Positions 38,696-46,708 of a stretch of DNA of 64,000 bases are shown here, piece by piece. This stretch comes from Nocardioides sp. LHD-245. Its GTDB lineage: Bacteria > Actinomycetota > Actinomycetes > Propionibacteriales > Nocardioidaceae. The DNA lies in NCBI RefSeq assembly GCF_030929495.1, contig NZ_JAVFWN010000015.1:1-64000 (forward strand), given 5' to 3'. How positions within the stretch are numbered: the stretch's first letter is position 1; each line of letters begins with the position of its first letter. The notes under the pieces are model-generated. The model was not told the DNA's origin and made no database searches. It saw nothing but the letters and a program-made list of their open reading frames with translations. A program made the position numbers and the translations under genes.

Positions 38696-39616
38696 ATGTC
38701 CGTCACGTCCCAGGTTCCCGACGCCCGGAACGACCAGGCACCGGCCCCCGCGCTGCGGGGGCCGGTGGCCCGGCCGGGCTCCCGGCTGCTGCACCGGATG
38801 GTGTGGCTGCGCCTCTCCCTCCTGCTGTCCGCGCCGCTCGCCTGGATGCTGCTGGTCTACGTCGTCGCACTGGCGGCCCTGCTGATCACCTCGCTGTGGT
38901 CGGTCGACAGCCTCAGCAGCGAGATCGACCGCTCCTGGACACTGGACAACTTCCGCACGCTCGCCGAGAACGAGGTCTACCGCAACGTCGCGCTCCGTAC
39001 CGTCGGCGTCGCCGTCGCGGTGACGGTGATCGACGTGGCGATCGCGCTGCCGATCGCCTTCTACATGGCCAAGGTCGCCACACCCCGGGCGCGCCGGATG
39101 CTGGTGGTCGCGGTGCTCACCCCACTGTGGGCCAGCTACCTGGTCAAGGTCTTCTCGTGGCGGGTGGTGCTCTCCGAGGGCGGCCTGGCCGAGTGGACCG
39201 GTCTCGGCTCGCCCGGCTACGGCCTCACCGCCGTGGTGATCACGCAGGCCTACATCTGGCTGCCGTACGTCATCCTGCCGATCTTCGCGGCGCTGGAGCG
39301 GGTCCCCGACTCGCTGCTCGAGGCGGCCGGTGACCTCGGCGCTCCCACCGGCATGGTGCTGCGCTCGATCGTGATGCCGCTGCTCGTCCCCGGCATCGTG
39401 GCCGGTGCGATCTTCAGCTTCTCGCTCACGATGGGCGACTACATCACGGTCAACATCGTCGGCGGAGCCAACCAGATGCTCGGCAACCTGATCTTCATCA
39501 ACGCCGGCGCGGCCAACAACCTGCCGCTCGCGGCCGCGATCGCGATGATCCCGATCGCGGTGATGGTCGTGCTGCTGACCGCGATCCGCCGTACGGGCGC
39601 ACTGGAGAACATGTGA
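38696..39616 (+). CDS. potB: Polyamine-type ABC importer, permease 1
   Basis: A 306-residue BPD_transp_1 permease with six or seven membrane spans. The EAA loop that contacts the ATPase reads L-L-E-A-A-G-D-L-G-A-P-T-G-M-V (about 206-220). It starts at ATG 38696 just two bases after the potD stop; a longer frame reaching into potD is a shadow. The stop overlaps the next permease start. Confidence 0.9.
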   Translation: MSVTSQVPDARNDQAPAPALRGPVARPGSRLLHRMVWLRLSLLLSAPLAWMLLVYVVALAALLITSLWSVDSLSSEIDRSWTLDNFRTLAENEVYRNVALRTVGVAVAVTVIDVAIALPIAFYMAKVATPRARRMLVVAVLTPLWASYLVKVFSWRVVLSEGGLAEWTGLGSPGYGLTAVVITQAYIWLPYVILPIFAALERVPDSLLEAAGDLGAPTGMVLRSIVMPLLVPGIVAGAIFSFSLTMGDYITVNIVGGANQMLGNLIFINAGAANNLPLAAAIAMIPIAVMVVLLTAIRRTGALENM

Positions 39617-40416
39617 TGACCCTCAGTCCTCTGTCCCGCAAGGTCCTGGCCGGCCTCACCTTCGGCGTGCTCGCGCTGATCTACCTTCCCCTGCTCGTCG
39701 TGGTCGCCAACTCGGTGAATCCGAGTCAGTCGATGACCTGGCCGCCGCGGGGGGTCACCTTCGACTGGTGGGAGCGCGCGGCGCACAGCTCCGGCGTCCG
39801 CGAGGCCCTGGTGACCAGCCTGCAGGTCGCGGCGATCGCGACCCTGTTCGCGCTCGTCCTCGGCACCCTGCTGGCCCTGGCGCTGCAGCGGTACTCGTTC
39901 TTCGGGAAGAGCTCGGTCAACCTCCTGGTGATCCTGCCGATCGCGCTGCCGGGCGTCGTCACGGGCATCGCGCTGAACAACGGCTTCAAGGGGATCCTCG
40001 GCGTCGACCTGTCGATCTGGACGATCGTGATCGCCCACGCGACGTTCTGCATCGTCACCGTGTTCAACAACGTGCAGGCGCGGCTGCGCCGGCTGGGCAC
40101 CAGCCTCGAAGAGGCCTCCTCAGACCTCGGCGCCGGCGTGCTCACGACGTTCCGGCTGGTCACGCTCCCGCAGCTGCGCTCGGCCCTTCTCGCCGGTGGC
40201 ATGCTGGCCTTCGCACTGAGCTTCGACGAGATCATCGTGACCACGTTCACCGCCGGCAACGGCGCCAACACCCTGCCGATCTGGATCCTCAACAACATGT
40301 TCCGTCCCAACCAGGCGCCGGTCGTCAACGTCGTCGCCGTCGTGCTGATCGTGTTCTCGATCCTTCCCGTCTGGCTCGCGCAGCGACTGTCCTCGGACGT
40401 CGAGGCCGCCCGCTGA
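39616..40416 (+). CDS. potC: Polyamine-type ABC importer, permease 2
   Basis: A 266-residue PotC-like permease with six membrane spans and the EAA loop L-E-E-A-S-S-D-L-G-A-G-V (about 160-171). ATG 39616 overlaps the potB stop as TGATG; a GTG three bases earlier is also possible. With potB it forms the heteromeric channel of the importer. Confidence 0.9.
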   Translation: MTLSPLSRKVLAGLTFGVLALIYLPLLVVVANSVNPSQSMTWPPRGVTFDWWERAAHSSGVREALVTSLQVAAIATLFALVLGTLLALALQRYSFFGKSSVNLLVILPIALPGVVTGIALNNGFKGILGVDLSIWTIVIAHATFCIVTVFNNVQARLRRLGTSLEEASSDLGAGVLTTFRLVTLPQLRSALLAGGMLAFALSFDEIIVTTFTAGNGANTLPIWILNNMFRPNQAPVVNVVAVVLIVFSILPVWLAQRLSSDVEAAR

Positions 40417-40474
40417 CCCGCCCGCTGACCCACCCCCAGTCCCACCCCTGTCCCACCCGAAGGAGCCCCACCTC

Positions 40475-41818
40475 ATGACCGAGTACGCCGTCCGCAACCC
40501 CGCGACCGGGGAGCTGGTCGAGACCTTCCCGACCGCCACCGACGCCGACATCGCCGCCGCGATCGACGCGGCCGCCGCGGCGTACGGCTCCTGGGGTCGC
40601 ACCTCGGGCGTCGCCGATCGCGCGGCGCTGATCCGCCGGGTCGCCGAGCTGCACCGCGAGCGCAGTGCCGAGCTGTCCGCCGCGATGGTCGAGGAGATGG
40701 GCAAGCCGCGGGCCGACGCCGAGGGCGAGGTCGACTTCTCCGCCTCGATCTACGAGTTCTACGCCGACAACGCCGAGCGCTTCCTCGCCGACGAGCCGAT
40801 CGAGCTCGGCGAGGGCGAGGGCACCGCGGTCATCCGGCGGACGCCGGTCGGTGTCCTGCTCGGGATCATGCCGTGGAACTTCCCCGTCTACCAGATCGCC
40901 CGCTTCGCCGGCCCCAACCTGATCACCGGCAACACCATCCTGCTCAAGCCCGCGCCGCAGTGCCCGCGCTCGGCGGCGCTCCAGGAGCAGATCTTCCGCG
41001 ACGCCGGCTTCCCCGAGGGGGCCTACGTCAGCATCTACGCCACCAACGAGCAGGTCGCCGACGTCATCGCCGACCCTCGGGTCCAGGGCGTCTCGCTCAC
41101 CGGCTCCGAGCGCGCCGGCGCGGCCGTCGCCGAGATCGCCGGCCGCAACCTGAAGAAGGTCGTCCTCGAGCTCGGCGGCTCGGACCCCTTCGTGGTGCTC
41201 TCCACCGACGACCTCGACGCCACGGTCGAGGCGGCGGTCTTCGCCCGCATGGACAACGCCGGCCAGGTCTGCAACGGCGGCAAGCGGTTCATCGTGCTCG
41301 ACGACCTGTACGACGCGTTCGTCGGCAAGTTCACGGACGCCGTGCTCGCCGCCTCCGGCGGTTCCCCGCTCTCCTCGGTCACCGCCGCGGACACCCTCGC
41401 CACGCAGGTCGACGCGGCCGTCGCCGGCGGCGCGACCCTGGCCACCGCGGGCGAGCGTGACGGCGCGTTCTACCCGAGCGGGGTCCTGTCGGGCATCACG
41501 ACCGACAACCCGGCGTACCGTCAGGAGCTCTTCGGCCCGGTCGCGATGGTGTTCCGCGCGAGCGACGAGGACGACGCGGTGCGGATCGCCAACGACACGC
41601 CGTACGGGCTCGGCTCCTACGTCTTCTCCACCGACGCCGCCCAGGCCCAGCGGGTCGCCGACCAGATCGAGGCCGGCATGGTCTTCGTCAACGGCGTCGG
41701 CCTCGACGCGGCCGAACTGCCCTTCGGCGGCGTCAAGCGCTCCGGCTTCGGCCGCGAGCTGAGCCGCTACGGCATGGAGGAGTTCGTCAACAAGAAGCTG
41801 ATCCGCACCGTCGGCTGA
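40475..41818 (+). CDS. NAD(P)-dependent aldehyde dehydrogenase (succinate-semialdehyde type)
   Basis: A 447-residue aldehyde dehydrogenase. P-W-N-F-P (about 132-136) binds cofactor, Glu232 in L-E-L-G-G is the general base and Cys266 in N-A-G-Q-V-C-N-G-G the nucleophile. It resembles GabD1-type succinate-semialdehyde dehydrogenases, which are slightly shorter than other family members. AAGGAG precedes ATG 40475. As last gene of the importer operon it probably oxidises the aldehyde formed when the imported amine is deaminated; no transaminase or amine oxidase is encoded next to it. Confidence 0.9.
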   Translation: MTEYAVRNPATGELVETFPTATDADIAAAIDAAAAAYGSWGRTSGVADRAALIRRVAELHRERSAELSAAMVEEMGKPRADAEGEVDFSASIYEFYADNAERFLADEPIELGEGEGTAVIRRTPVGVLLGIMPWNFPVYQIARFAGPNLITGNTILLKPAPQCPRSAALQEQIFRDAGFPEGAYVSIYATNEQVADVIADPRVQGVSLTGSERAGAAVAEIAGRNLKKVVLELGGSDPFVVLSTDDLDATVEAAVFARMDNAGQVCNGGKRFIVLDDLYDAFVGKFTDAVLAASGGSPLSSVTAADTLATQVDAAVAGGATLATAGERDGAFYPSGVLSGITTDNPAYRQELFGPVAMVFRASDEDDAVRIANDTPYGLGSYVFSTDAAQAQRVADQIEAGMVFVNGVGLDAAELPFGGVKRSGFGRELSRYGMEEFVNKKLIRTVG

Positions 41819-41821
41819 GGC

Positions 41822-42100
41822 TCAGGCTCCGCCACGCACCCGGCGAACGGGCTCGGTATCGGGACGATAGACAGCCCATTCGCCGGGTACGTCGGCGTAC
41901 CGGGACGCGAGCAGGTCGACCAGGCCGGGCACGTCCTCGAGTGCGAGCTGGAAGGTGCCGGTGCAGACGTTGTCGCGCCACAGGGAGAGCACGACGACGT
42001 CGGCCTCCGAGTGCCAGCTGACGCGCAGCGCGCGGCCGTCGCCGCGGGGGTCCAGGTAGGCCGCGCCCGCGCTCGGAAGAGGTGGGTGCACCCGGCGCAT
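41822..42100 (-). CDS. Conserved small actinobacterial protein
   Basis: A 92-residue protein of a type I know from actinobacteria with the core L-R-V-S-W-H-S-E-A-D-V-V-V-L-S-L-W-R-D (about 26-44) followed by C-T-G-T-F-Q-L. No function is known. The last 22 or so codons are made entirely by the palindromic element at 41838-41888, so the native C-terminus was probably shorter. It is convergent with the aldehyde dehydrogenase, three bases apart. Confidence 0.65.
   Translation of the reverse strand: MRRVHPPLPSAGAAYLDPRGDGRALRVSWHSEADVVVLSLWRDNVCTGTFQLALEDVPGLVDLLASRYADVPGEWAVYRPDTEPVRRVRGGA
41838..41888. repeat. Inverted repeat (dispersed hairpin, copy 2)
   Basis: ACCCGGCGAACGGGCT (41838-41853) pairs with AGCCCATTCGCCGGGT (41873-41888) over 15 of 16 bp, loop 19 bases. 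Core and right flank match copy 1 at 33332-33394. It lies inside the 3' end of the 92-residue ORF. Confidence 0.65.
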
Positions 42101-42160
42101 GCCCCATCATGCGCCCGGATGTGCCGACCTGTCACCGATTCGCCGGAACCGGACGGGCGC

Positions 42161-42550
42161 TCAGCCCTCCTGCGGCGGGCACAGGCAGAACGGGTGCCCG
42201 TCGGGGTCGAGCATGACCCGCCACGAGCCGCCCATCTCGGCGGCCGGCTGGGTCTCGGCGACGGCCGCCCCCAGCGAGCGGGCGTGCTCGGTGGCGGCCT
42301 CGAGGTCGGGCACCCGGAAGTCGAGGTGGAACTGCTGCGGGTGGGCCTGGCCGGGCCACTGCGGGCGCGCGAAGTCCTTGACGGTCTGGAAGTTGAAGGT
42401 GGCTCCGAGCACGGCCGCGGAGGCGTATCCGTACTCCGGGTAGTCGCCGGTCACCTCGCCGCCGGTCAGGTCGGCATAGAACCGAGCCAGCGCGGCGGCA
42501 TCGGCGGAGTCGATGGTGAAGGCGATGAGCTCGGTGACGGGAGTGGTCAT
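42161..42550 (-). CDS. VOC family protein
   Basis: A 129-residue single-domain VOC protein: I-A-F-T-I-D-S-A-D-A-A-A-L-A-R-F-Y-A-D-L-T-G (about 9-30), H-L-D-F-R-V-P-D-L and the terminal D-P-D-G-H-P-F-C-L-C. Members bind metal and act as lyases, dioxygenases or resistance proteins; no substrate can be assigned. ATG 42550 is preferred, as the residues upstream in frame show no VOC homology. It is divergent from the AraC-type gene, 133 bp away. Confidence 0.85.
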   Translation of the reverse strand: MTTPVTELIAFTIDSADAAALARFYADLTGGEVTGDYPEYGYASAAVLGATFNFQTVKDFARPQWPGQAHPQQFHLDFRVPDLEAATEHARSLGAAVAETQPAAEMGGSWRVMLDPDGHPFCLCPPQEG

Positions 42551-42683
42551 GCCCCCACCATGCCTGGTCGCGCCGACAGCGGTCTTGAAGATTCCCGACA
42601 GCCGAGCGTGTCTCCGACGCGATGATGCGGGCAGCAAGCTGCCGTCGCGCGTCTCCCGCCACGCTGCCGGCAGAATCCGACAC

Positions 42684-43532
42684 ATGCACTGGAAGCCGGA
42701 CGGACCCCTCGACGTGGTCGAGCCCGCGCACCTGCGCGACGCCCGCGGCTTCAGCCCCTCGCTGCGGCGCTACGCCCCGCCACCGGCGCTCGCCGAGGCG
42801 GTACGCCGGTTCTGGGTGCCGGTCTGGTCGCTGCCGCCGGGAGAGCGGTCGGTGCAGCGGGTGCTGCAGTACCCGGTGTGCCAGGTCGTCGTCGGCCCCG
42901 GGGGCGCGCAGCTGGTCGGTCCCCACGCCGGGCTGAGCACCGAGGAGCTGAGCGGATCCGGCTGGGTCGTCGGCGTGATGATGCAGCCGGCCGCCGGCCT
43001 CGCCCTGGCCGGCGGTCCCGTCGCGGACCTGACCGACCGGCGGCGGGACCTCGCGACCGTCCCCGGCCTCGACGCGTCCGGTCTCGTCGCCGCGGTCGTC
43101 GCGGCCCTCGGGGACGATCCGGCCGAGATCGACCGCCAGCGGCAGGCGTGCGCGCTGGTGGCCGAGGCGCTCGGCGTACTGCCTCCGGTGGACGACGAGG
43201 GTCGGTTGGTCAACGCCGTCGTGGAGTACGTCGAGGGCGACCGCGAGGTGCAGCGGGTCGCGCAGGTGTGCGCCAAGTTCGACCTCGGCGAGCGCACCCT
43301 GCAACGGCTGACCCGGCGTCGCATCGGCCTCTCCCCGAAGTGGCTGGTCCAGCGCCGGCGCCTGCACGACGCCGCCGACCTGCTGCGGACCGGCACCACC
43401 GTCGACCTGGCCCGGGTCGCCGCCGAGCTGGGGTACGCCGACCAGGCGCACTTCACCCGCGACTTCCGCTCCGCCACCGGCCTGACGCCGGGGGAGTTCA
43501 GCGCCGAGCCGGGGCCGGGGTGTCCGCAGTGA
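42684..43532 (+). CDS. AraC family transcriptional regulator
   Basis: A 282-residue regulator. The N-terminal 180 residues form a DUF6597-like sensor region seen in actinobacterial AraC proteins (S-L-R-R-Y-A-P-P-P-A-L-A...F-W-V-P-V-W). The C-terminal double helix-turn-helix is at about 185-275, ending V-A-A-E-L-G-Y-A-D-Q-A-H-F-T-R-D-F-R. ATG 42684 has CAGAAT seven bases upstream and no Shine-Dalgarno, so a leaderless mRNA is likely. It may control the divergent VOC gene. The 3' end overlaps the convergent GNAT gene by 35 bp. Confidence 0.88.
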   Translation: MHWKPDGPLDVVEPAHLRDARGFSPSLRRYAPPPALAEAVRRFWVPVWSLPPGERSVQRVLQYPVCQVVVGPGGAQLVGPHAGLSTEELSGSGWVVGVMMQPAAGLALAGGPVADLTDRRRDLATVPGLDASGLVAAVVAALGDDPAEIDRQRQACALVAEALGVLPPVDDEGRLVNAVVEYVEGDREVQRVAQVCAKFDLGERTLQRLTRRRIGLSPKWLVQRRRLHDAADLLRTGTTVDLARVAAELGYADQAHFTRDFRSATGLTPGEFSAEPGPGCPQ

Positions 43533-43989
43533 GGCGGAGCTCGAGCAGGGGCAGCACCCGTCCCGGAACCGACCCGGACGGCGTCGCGCCGACCCGGACC
43601 GCGCCCTGCGCCAGGTAGAACGCCTCGGCGTTGGGGTCGGCGTCGATGGTGATCAGGGTGAACCCGGCCGTGCGGGCCTCGTCGATCAGGTCGGCGGCCA
43701 GCGCCCGGCCGATGCCGCGGCCGATCGCGTCCGGGTCCACGAACATCATGCCCAGCACCCCGGTGGGCGGCTCGCCCTCGAGCGTGCGGAAGCCGACGAT
43801 CCGGCCGTCGGGCAGCTCGGCCACGACGGTACGGCGCCCGGCGAGCTCGTCGTCGCGCATCGTCAGCTCCGCGCGGCAGGCATCGAGGAAGGCGGCGTCG
43901 TAGCCCCAGTGCCCCTTGGAGCGCAGCGCGAGCGCGGTCAGCGCGGCGGCCTCGCCGGGCACGGCGGGGCGGAGCCGGGATCCGCTCAC
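43498..43989 (-). CDS. GNAT family N-acetyltransferase
   Basis: A 163-residue GNAT enzyme with V-L-G-M-M-F-V-D-P-D-A-I-G-R-G-I-G-R-A-L (about 78-97), where the Q/RxxGxG/A loop binds acetyl-CoA, and A-E-A-F-Y-L-A-Q-G-A near residue 125. Its start overlaps the stop of the next GNAT gene upstream by four bases, and it is the third gene of a TetR-GNAT-GNAT operon. Acceptor substrate unknown. Confidence 0.87.
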   Translation of the reverse strand: MSGSRLRPAVPGEAAALTALALRSKGHWGYDAAFLDACRAELTMRDDELAGRRTVVAELPDGRIVGFRTLEGEPPTGVLGMMFVDPDAIGRGIGRALAADLIDEARTAGFTLITIDADPNAEAFYLAQGAVRVGATPSGSVPGRVLPLLELRLTADTPAPARR

Positions 43990-44477
43990 CGGAGCTCCCG
44001 CAGGTAGCAGAGCATCCGGTAGTCCGCGCCCGGCTCGATGTTCGTGAACCCGTGCCGCTCGTAGAACCGCCGGGTGTCGGCGTCGATCTCGTCGACGTTG
44101 ATGTGCATCTCGATCCCGCCGCGCCGCTCGACCTCCGCGATCGCCGTGGTCAGCAGGGCGGTGCCGATGCCCCGGTCGCGCAGAAGGGGCACGACGTACA
44201 GCTCCTCGAGCTGGGCGAGCGGGCCGTCGCCGTACGGCGTGGGGCGGAGGGTGACGTAGGCGAAGCCGGTCGGCTCGCCGGTCCGCGGGTCGACGGCGAG
44301 CGCGACGAACACATCGGGGCGGGCGAGCAGTGAGGTGAACCGGTCGCCGAAGTCCGCCGCGCTCGGCGTCGGCGTCTCGAACTCGGTGTTGAAGTCGAAG
44401 AGGAGCCCGCCGACGACATAGGCGTCGGCCGGGATGGCGAGCCGGACGGCGGGTGCCACCGGGGGGAGGTCGGTCAT
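43986..44477 (-). CDS. GNAT family N-acetyltransferase
   Basis: A 163-residue GNAT enzyme. The acetyl-CoA loop is L-E-E-L-Y-V-V-P-L-L-R-D-R-G-I-G-T-A-L-L (about 92-111) and R-R-F-Y-E-R-H-G-F-T marks the C-terminal helix. ATG 44477 overlaps the TetR stop (ATGA); an upstream GTG at 44486 lies within the TetR gene. Operon position suggests TetR control of both acetyltransferases, perhaps for detoxification, which is inference. Confidence 0.87.
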   Translation of the reverse strand: MTDLPPVAPAVRLAIPADAYVVGGLLFDFNTEFETPTPSAADFGDRFTSLLARPDVFVALAVDPRTGEPTGFAYVTLRPTPYGDGPLAQLEELYVVPLLRDRGIGTALLTTAIAEVERRGGIEMHINVDEIDADTRRFYERHGFTNIEPGADYRMLCYLRELR

Positions 44478-45085
44478 GCGAACCACGCTTTCGTCATCGA
44501 GCCGATCACGCCGGTCAGGCGCTCGGCGGTGAACCGGCCGGGGTCGGCGAGGACCAGCCGGCCGAAGTGGTCGAGCAGGGCGAGGATGCCGTGGGCGAGC
44601 ACCTCGGCGTCCGCGCTCTCGCCGAGCACGCCCACGACCAGCTGCTCGATCACGGCGCGGACCCGCTCCCGGTCGCCCTCGATCCGGTCCCGTACGACGT
44701 CGGGCACGGTGACCGGTGACACCAGGATCGCCCGCCAGGTCACCGGGTCGGCGAGCACCATCGCGTGCAGCGCGGGGGTCGCCCGCTCGACCACCGCCAC
44801 CGGGTCGTCCCCGGCCGCGTCGAGCGGGAGCGCGGCGAAGAGCTGGGCGAGGGCGCGCTCCTGCTGGCGGTCGAGGAGGGTCGTCAGCAGTGGCCCGAGG
44901 CCGTCGAAGGCGCTGTAGACGACCGGCCGGGTCACGCCGGCCTCCCGGGCGATGGCGTCGATCGAGACGCCGTCGTACCCGTCGCGGTCGATGATGGTGA
45001 GCGCCGCGTCGAGGAGCTGCTCACGGCGCTCGGCCATCGGCACACGGGGTGCGTAGGGGCGTCGCTTGCGGGCCGGCTCGGGCAT
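44474..45085 (-). CDS. TetR family transcriptional regulator
   Basis: A 203-residue TetR protein with a Lys/Arg-rich N-terminal arm and a helix-turn-helix at about 30-66 (V-S-I-D-A-I-A-R-E-A-G-V-T-R-P-V-V-Y-S-A-F). ATG 45085 has TAGAGT seven bases upstream (45093-45098 complement), a leaderless layout. It is divergent from the MpaB-family oxygenase and first in an operon with two GNAT genes. A palindrome between the divergent genes (45111-45124) is the likely operator. Confidence 0.9.
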   Translation of the reverse strand: MPEPARKRRPYAPRVPMAERREQLLDAALTIIDRDGYDGVSIDAIAREAGVTRPVVYSAFDGLGPLLTTLLDRQQERALAQLFAALPLDAAGDDPVAVVERATPALHAMVLADPVTWRAILVSPVTVPDVVRDRIEGDRERVRAVIEQLVVGVLGESADAEVLAHGILALLDHFGRLVLADPGRFTAERLTGVIGSMTKAWFA

Positions 45086-45110
45086 GGCGTCCACTCTAGG
45101 GTTCCATTTA

Positions 45111-45124
45111 CTACAGGTGTGTAG
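45111..45124. promoter_or_regulatory. TetR operator between tetR and oxygenase genes
   Basis: CTACAGGTGTGTAG is a 5-4-5 palindrome in the 51-bp divergent region. It overlaps TAGCAT (45122-45127), the -10 candidate for the oxygenase gene. Confidence 0.6.
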
Positions 45125-45136
45125 CATTCTGGGACC

Positions 45137-46201
45137 ATGGCGATCCGGAAGCGCACGCGCGACATCACCCCCGCCGAGGACCACGGCTTCTTCGGGCCCG
45201 ACTCGGTGGCCTGGAAGGTGTGGGGCTACCCCACGTCGCTGACCATCGGCTTCAGCCGGGCGGTCGTGGTCGAGGAGCTCGACCCCAACCTGGTGGCCTC
45301 GGTGGACCGCACGCAGGACATCTACCGGCGGCCGAAGACCCGCTACGACCGCACCATCCACTATTTCGCGCTGGTCGCCTTCGGCGACAGCCGCACCACC
45401 GCCCGGGCGGCGGACATCCTGGTCAAGGTGCACAGCAAGGCGATCGGCACCGAGCCCTACGGCGGCGGGCGGTACGACGCCAACGACCCCGACTCGCAGC
45501 TGTGGATCCTCGTCACCGGCTGGCACTCGGTGCTCAAGGCGTACGAGATGTACGGTCCCGGCCGGCTGTCCGGGGCCGAGGAGGCGCAGTACTGGGCCGA
45601 GTGCGCCCGGGCCGCCGAGCTGCAGACCTGCTCGCCCGACGACGTCCCCCGCTCGCGGGCCGAGCTGCACGCCTACTACGAGCGGATGCGGCCGGTGATG
45701 TCCGGCTCGCCCATCGCCCGCCGGGCGATGGCGCACCTGATGGACGTCAGTCAGCTCGCCGACGACGTGCCCCTGGTGGCGCGGCCCGCCCGCTGGGTGA
45801 TCGGCCGCTTCTTCCGCGCCGGCGTCATCGCGACCCTGCCGCACTGGATGCGCGAGATGGGCGGCGTGACGCAGCCGCGGGCCATGGACCTCGCCGCGCG
45901 CCCGGTGCTCCGCACCACCTTCGCCGCGCTCTCGGTGAGCAAGCGGCTCCAGCTGCGGGTGCTCGGCCTGCTCTCCCCCAGTACGGTCCCGGTGGTCGCG
46001 CCGATCCTGCTCGGCGTGCCGCCGGTGACCCCGGAGGTGCTCACGCCGCGAGAGGCGCAGGAGCGGTACGGGTACGACCGGCCGGCCGAGGCGCACCTCG
46101 CCTGGCGCGCGAAGCAGCACGACAAGGTGTTCGGCCGGGGCGAGGCGCCCAGCGACGCCGGGCTGGTCGAGTCGGAGCCGGTGCTCGGCCGTCTGGCCTG
46201 A
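45137..46201 (+). CDS. MpaB-family (DUF2236) oxygenase
   Basis: A 354-residue DUF2236 protein, the haem-dependent family that includes MpaB and the latex-clearing protein. Conserved parts seen are F-F-G-P-D-S-V-A-W-K-V (about 18-28), Y-F-A-L-V-A-F-G-D (about 76-84), V-K-V-H-S-K-A-I-G (about 97-105) and W-I-L-V-T-G-W-H-S-V-L-K-A-Y-E-M-Y (about 126-142), holding likely haem-ligand histidines. Substrate unknown. The divergent TetR with its operator suggests ligand-induced expression. Confidence 0.83.
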   Translation: MAIRKRTRDITPAEDHGFFGPDSVAWKVWGYPTSLTIGFSRAVVVEELDPNLVASVDRTQDIYRRPKTRYDRTIHYFALVAFGDSRTTARAADILVKVHSKAIGTEPYGGGRYDANDPDSQLWILVTGWHSVLKAYEMYGPGRLSGAEEAQYWAECARAAELQTCSPDDVPRSRAELHAYYERMRPVMSGSPIARRAMAHLMDVSQLADDVPLVARPARWVIGRFFRAGVIATLPHWMREMGGVTQPRAMDLAARPVLRTTFAALSVSKRLQLRVLGLLSPSTVPVVAPILLGVPPVTPEVLTPREAQERYGYDRPAEAHLAWRAKQHDKVFGRGEAPSDAGLVESEPVLGRLA

Positions 46202-46206
46202 CTGCC

Positions 46207-46242
46207 GGCCGCCGGACCGGCCGCCGGACCGGCCGCCGGGCC
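46207..46242. repeat. Three tandem 12-bp GC repeats
   Basis: GGCCGCCGGACC is repeated at 46207, 46219 and, with one change, 46231. The unit is nearly self-complementary, so the transcript would form a hairpin just after the oxygenase stop; it may serve as a terminator. Confidence 0.5.
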
Positions 46243-46292
46243 GCCGCCGGCTGACAGAGTGATCCTCCCGCCGTCGTACCTAAGGAGAGCCC

Positions 46293-46562
46293 GTGGGACT
46301 CAACCCCGTCGCCGACATCCTCAAGCGCACCGACAAGGTGCTCAAGAGCGCCGAGGCCGCCCTCGGCAACGTCGACACCACGCTGGTCGACGTCGACGGC
46401 AAGCTGACCACCGTGGACGCCACGCTCGCGGAGACCCGCGACGTGCTGGGCCAGGTGCAGACCCTGCTGGGCGACCTCAACGACAAGCTGGTCCTGCTCG
46501 ACGAGGTGCCCGAGCTCAAGGCGAAGCTCGACGCCGTGCTCGCCGCGGTCCAGAAGGGCTGA
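46293..46562 (+). CDS. Small coiled-coil protein, conserved, unknown function
   Basis: An 89-residue acidic, fully helical protein with heptad-like Val/Leu/Asp repeats (V-D-T-T-L-V-D-V-D-G-K-L-T-T-V-D-A-T-L), suggesting a coiled coil similar to phasin- or methyl-accepting-like spacers. There is no signal peptide. The GTG start has AAGGAG nine bases upstream, a strong site. I do not recognise a function. It stands alone between the oxygenase and folE. Confidence 0.7.
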   Translation: MGLNPVADILKRTDKVLKSAEAALGNVDTTLVDVDGKLTTVDATLAETRDVLGQVQTLLGDLNDKLVLLDEVPELKAKLDAVLAAVQKG

Positions 46563-46671
46563 GGCCGAGCGCCCGCACCAGCACCACCGCCTGCTCGAGG
46601 TCGATCACGGCCTTGCCCAGCGAGGCGGCCACCGGATCGTCTCCTGGCGCGGATCGCGCCGGGTCCGACGG

Positions 46672-46700
46672 TTGACAGGCGGGCAGGTCCAGGTTCTAAA
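46672..46700 (+). promoter_or_regulatory. Strong promoter of folE
   Basis: TTGACA (46672-46677), a 17-base spacer and TCTAAA (46695-46700) match the primary sigma consensus. The GTG start is at 46709, so the mRNA is leaderless or nearly so. It is the best consensus promoter I found in the window. Confidence 0.65.
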
Positions 46701-46708
46701 GTGGAAGC

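Noticed and set aside
46207..46242. CRISPR-like short repeats
   Set aside because: Units are 12 bp, directly adjacent and without spacers; a simple tandem repeat and hairpin.
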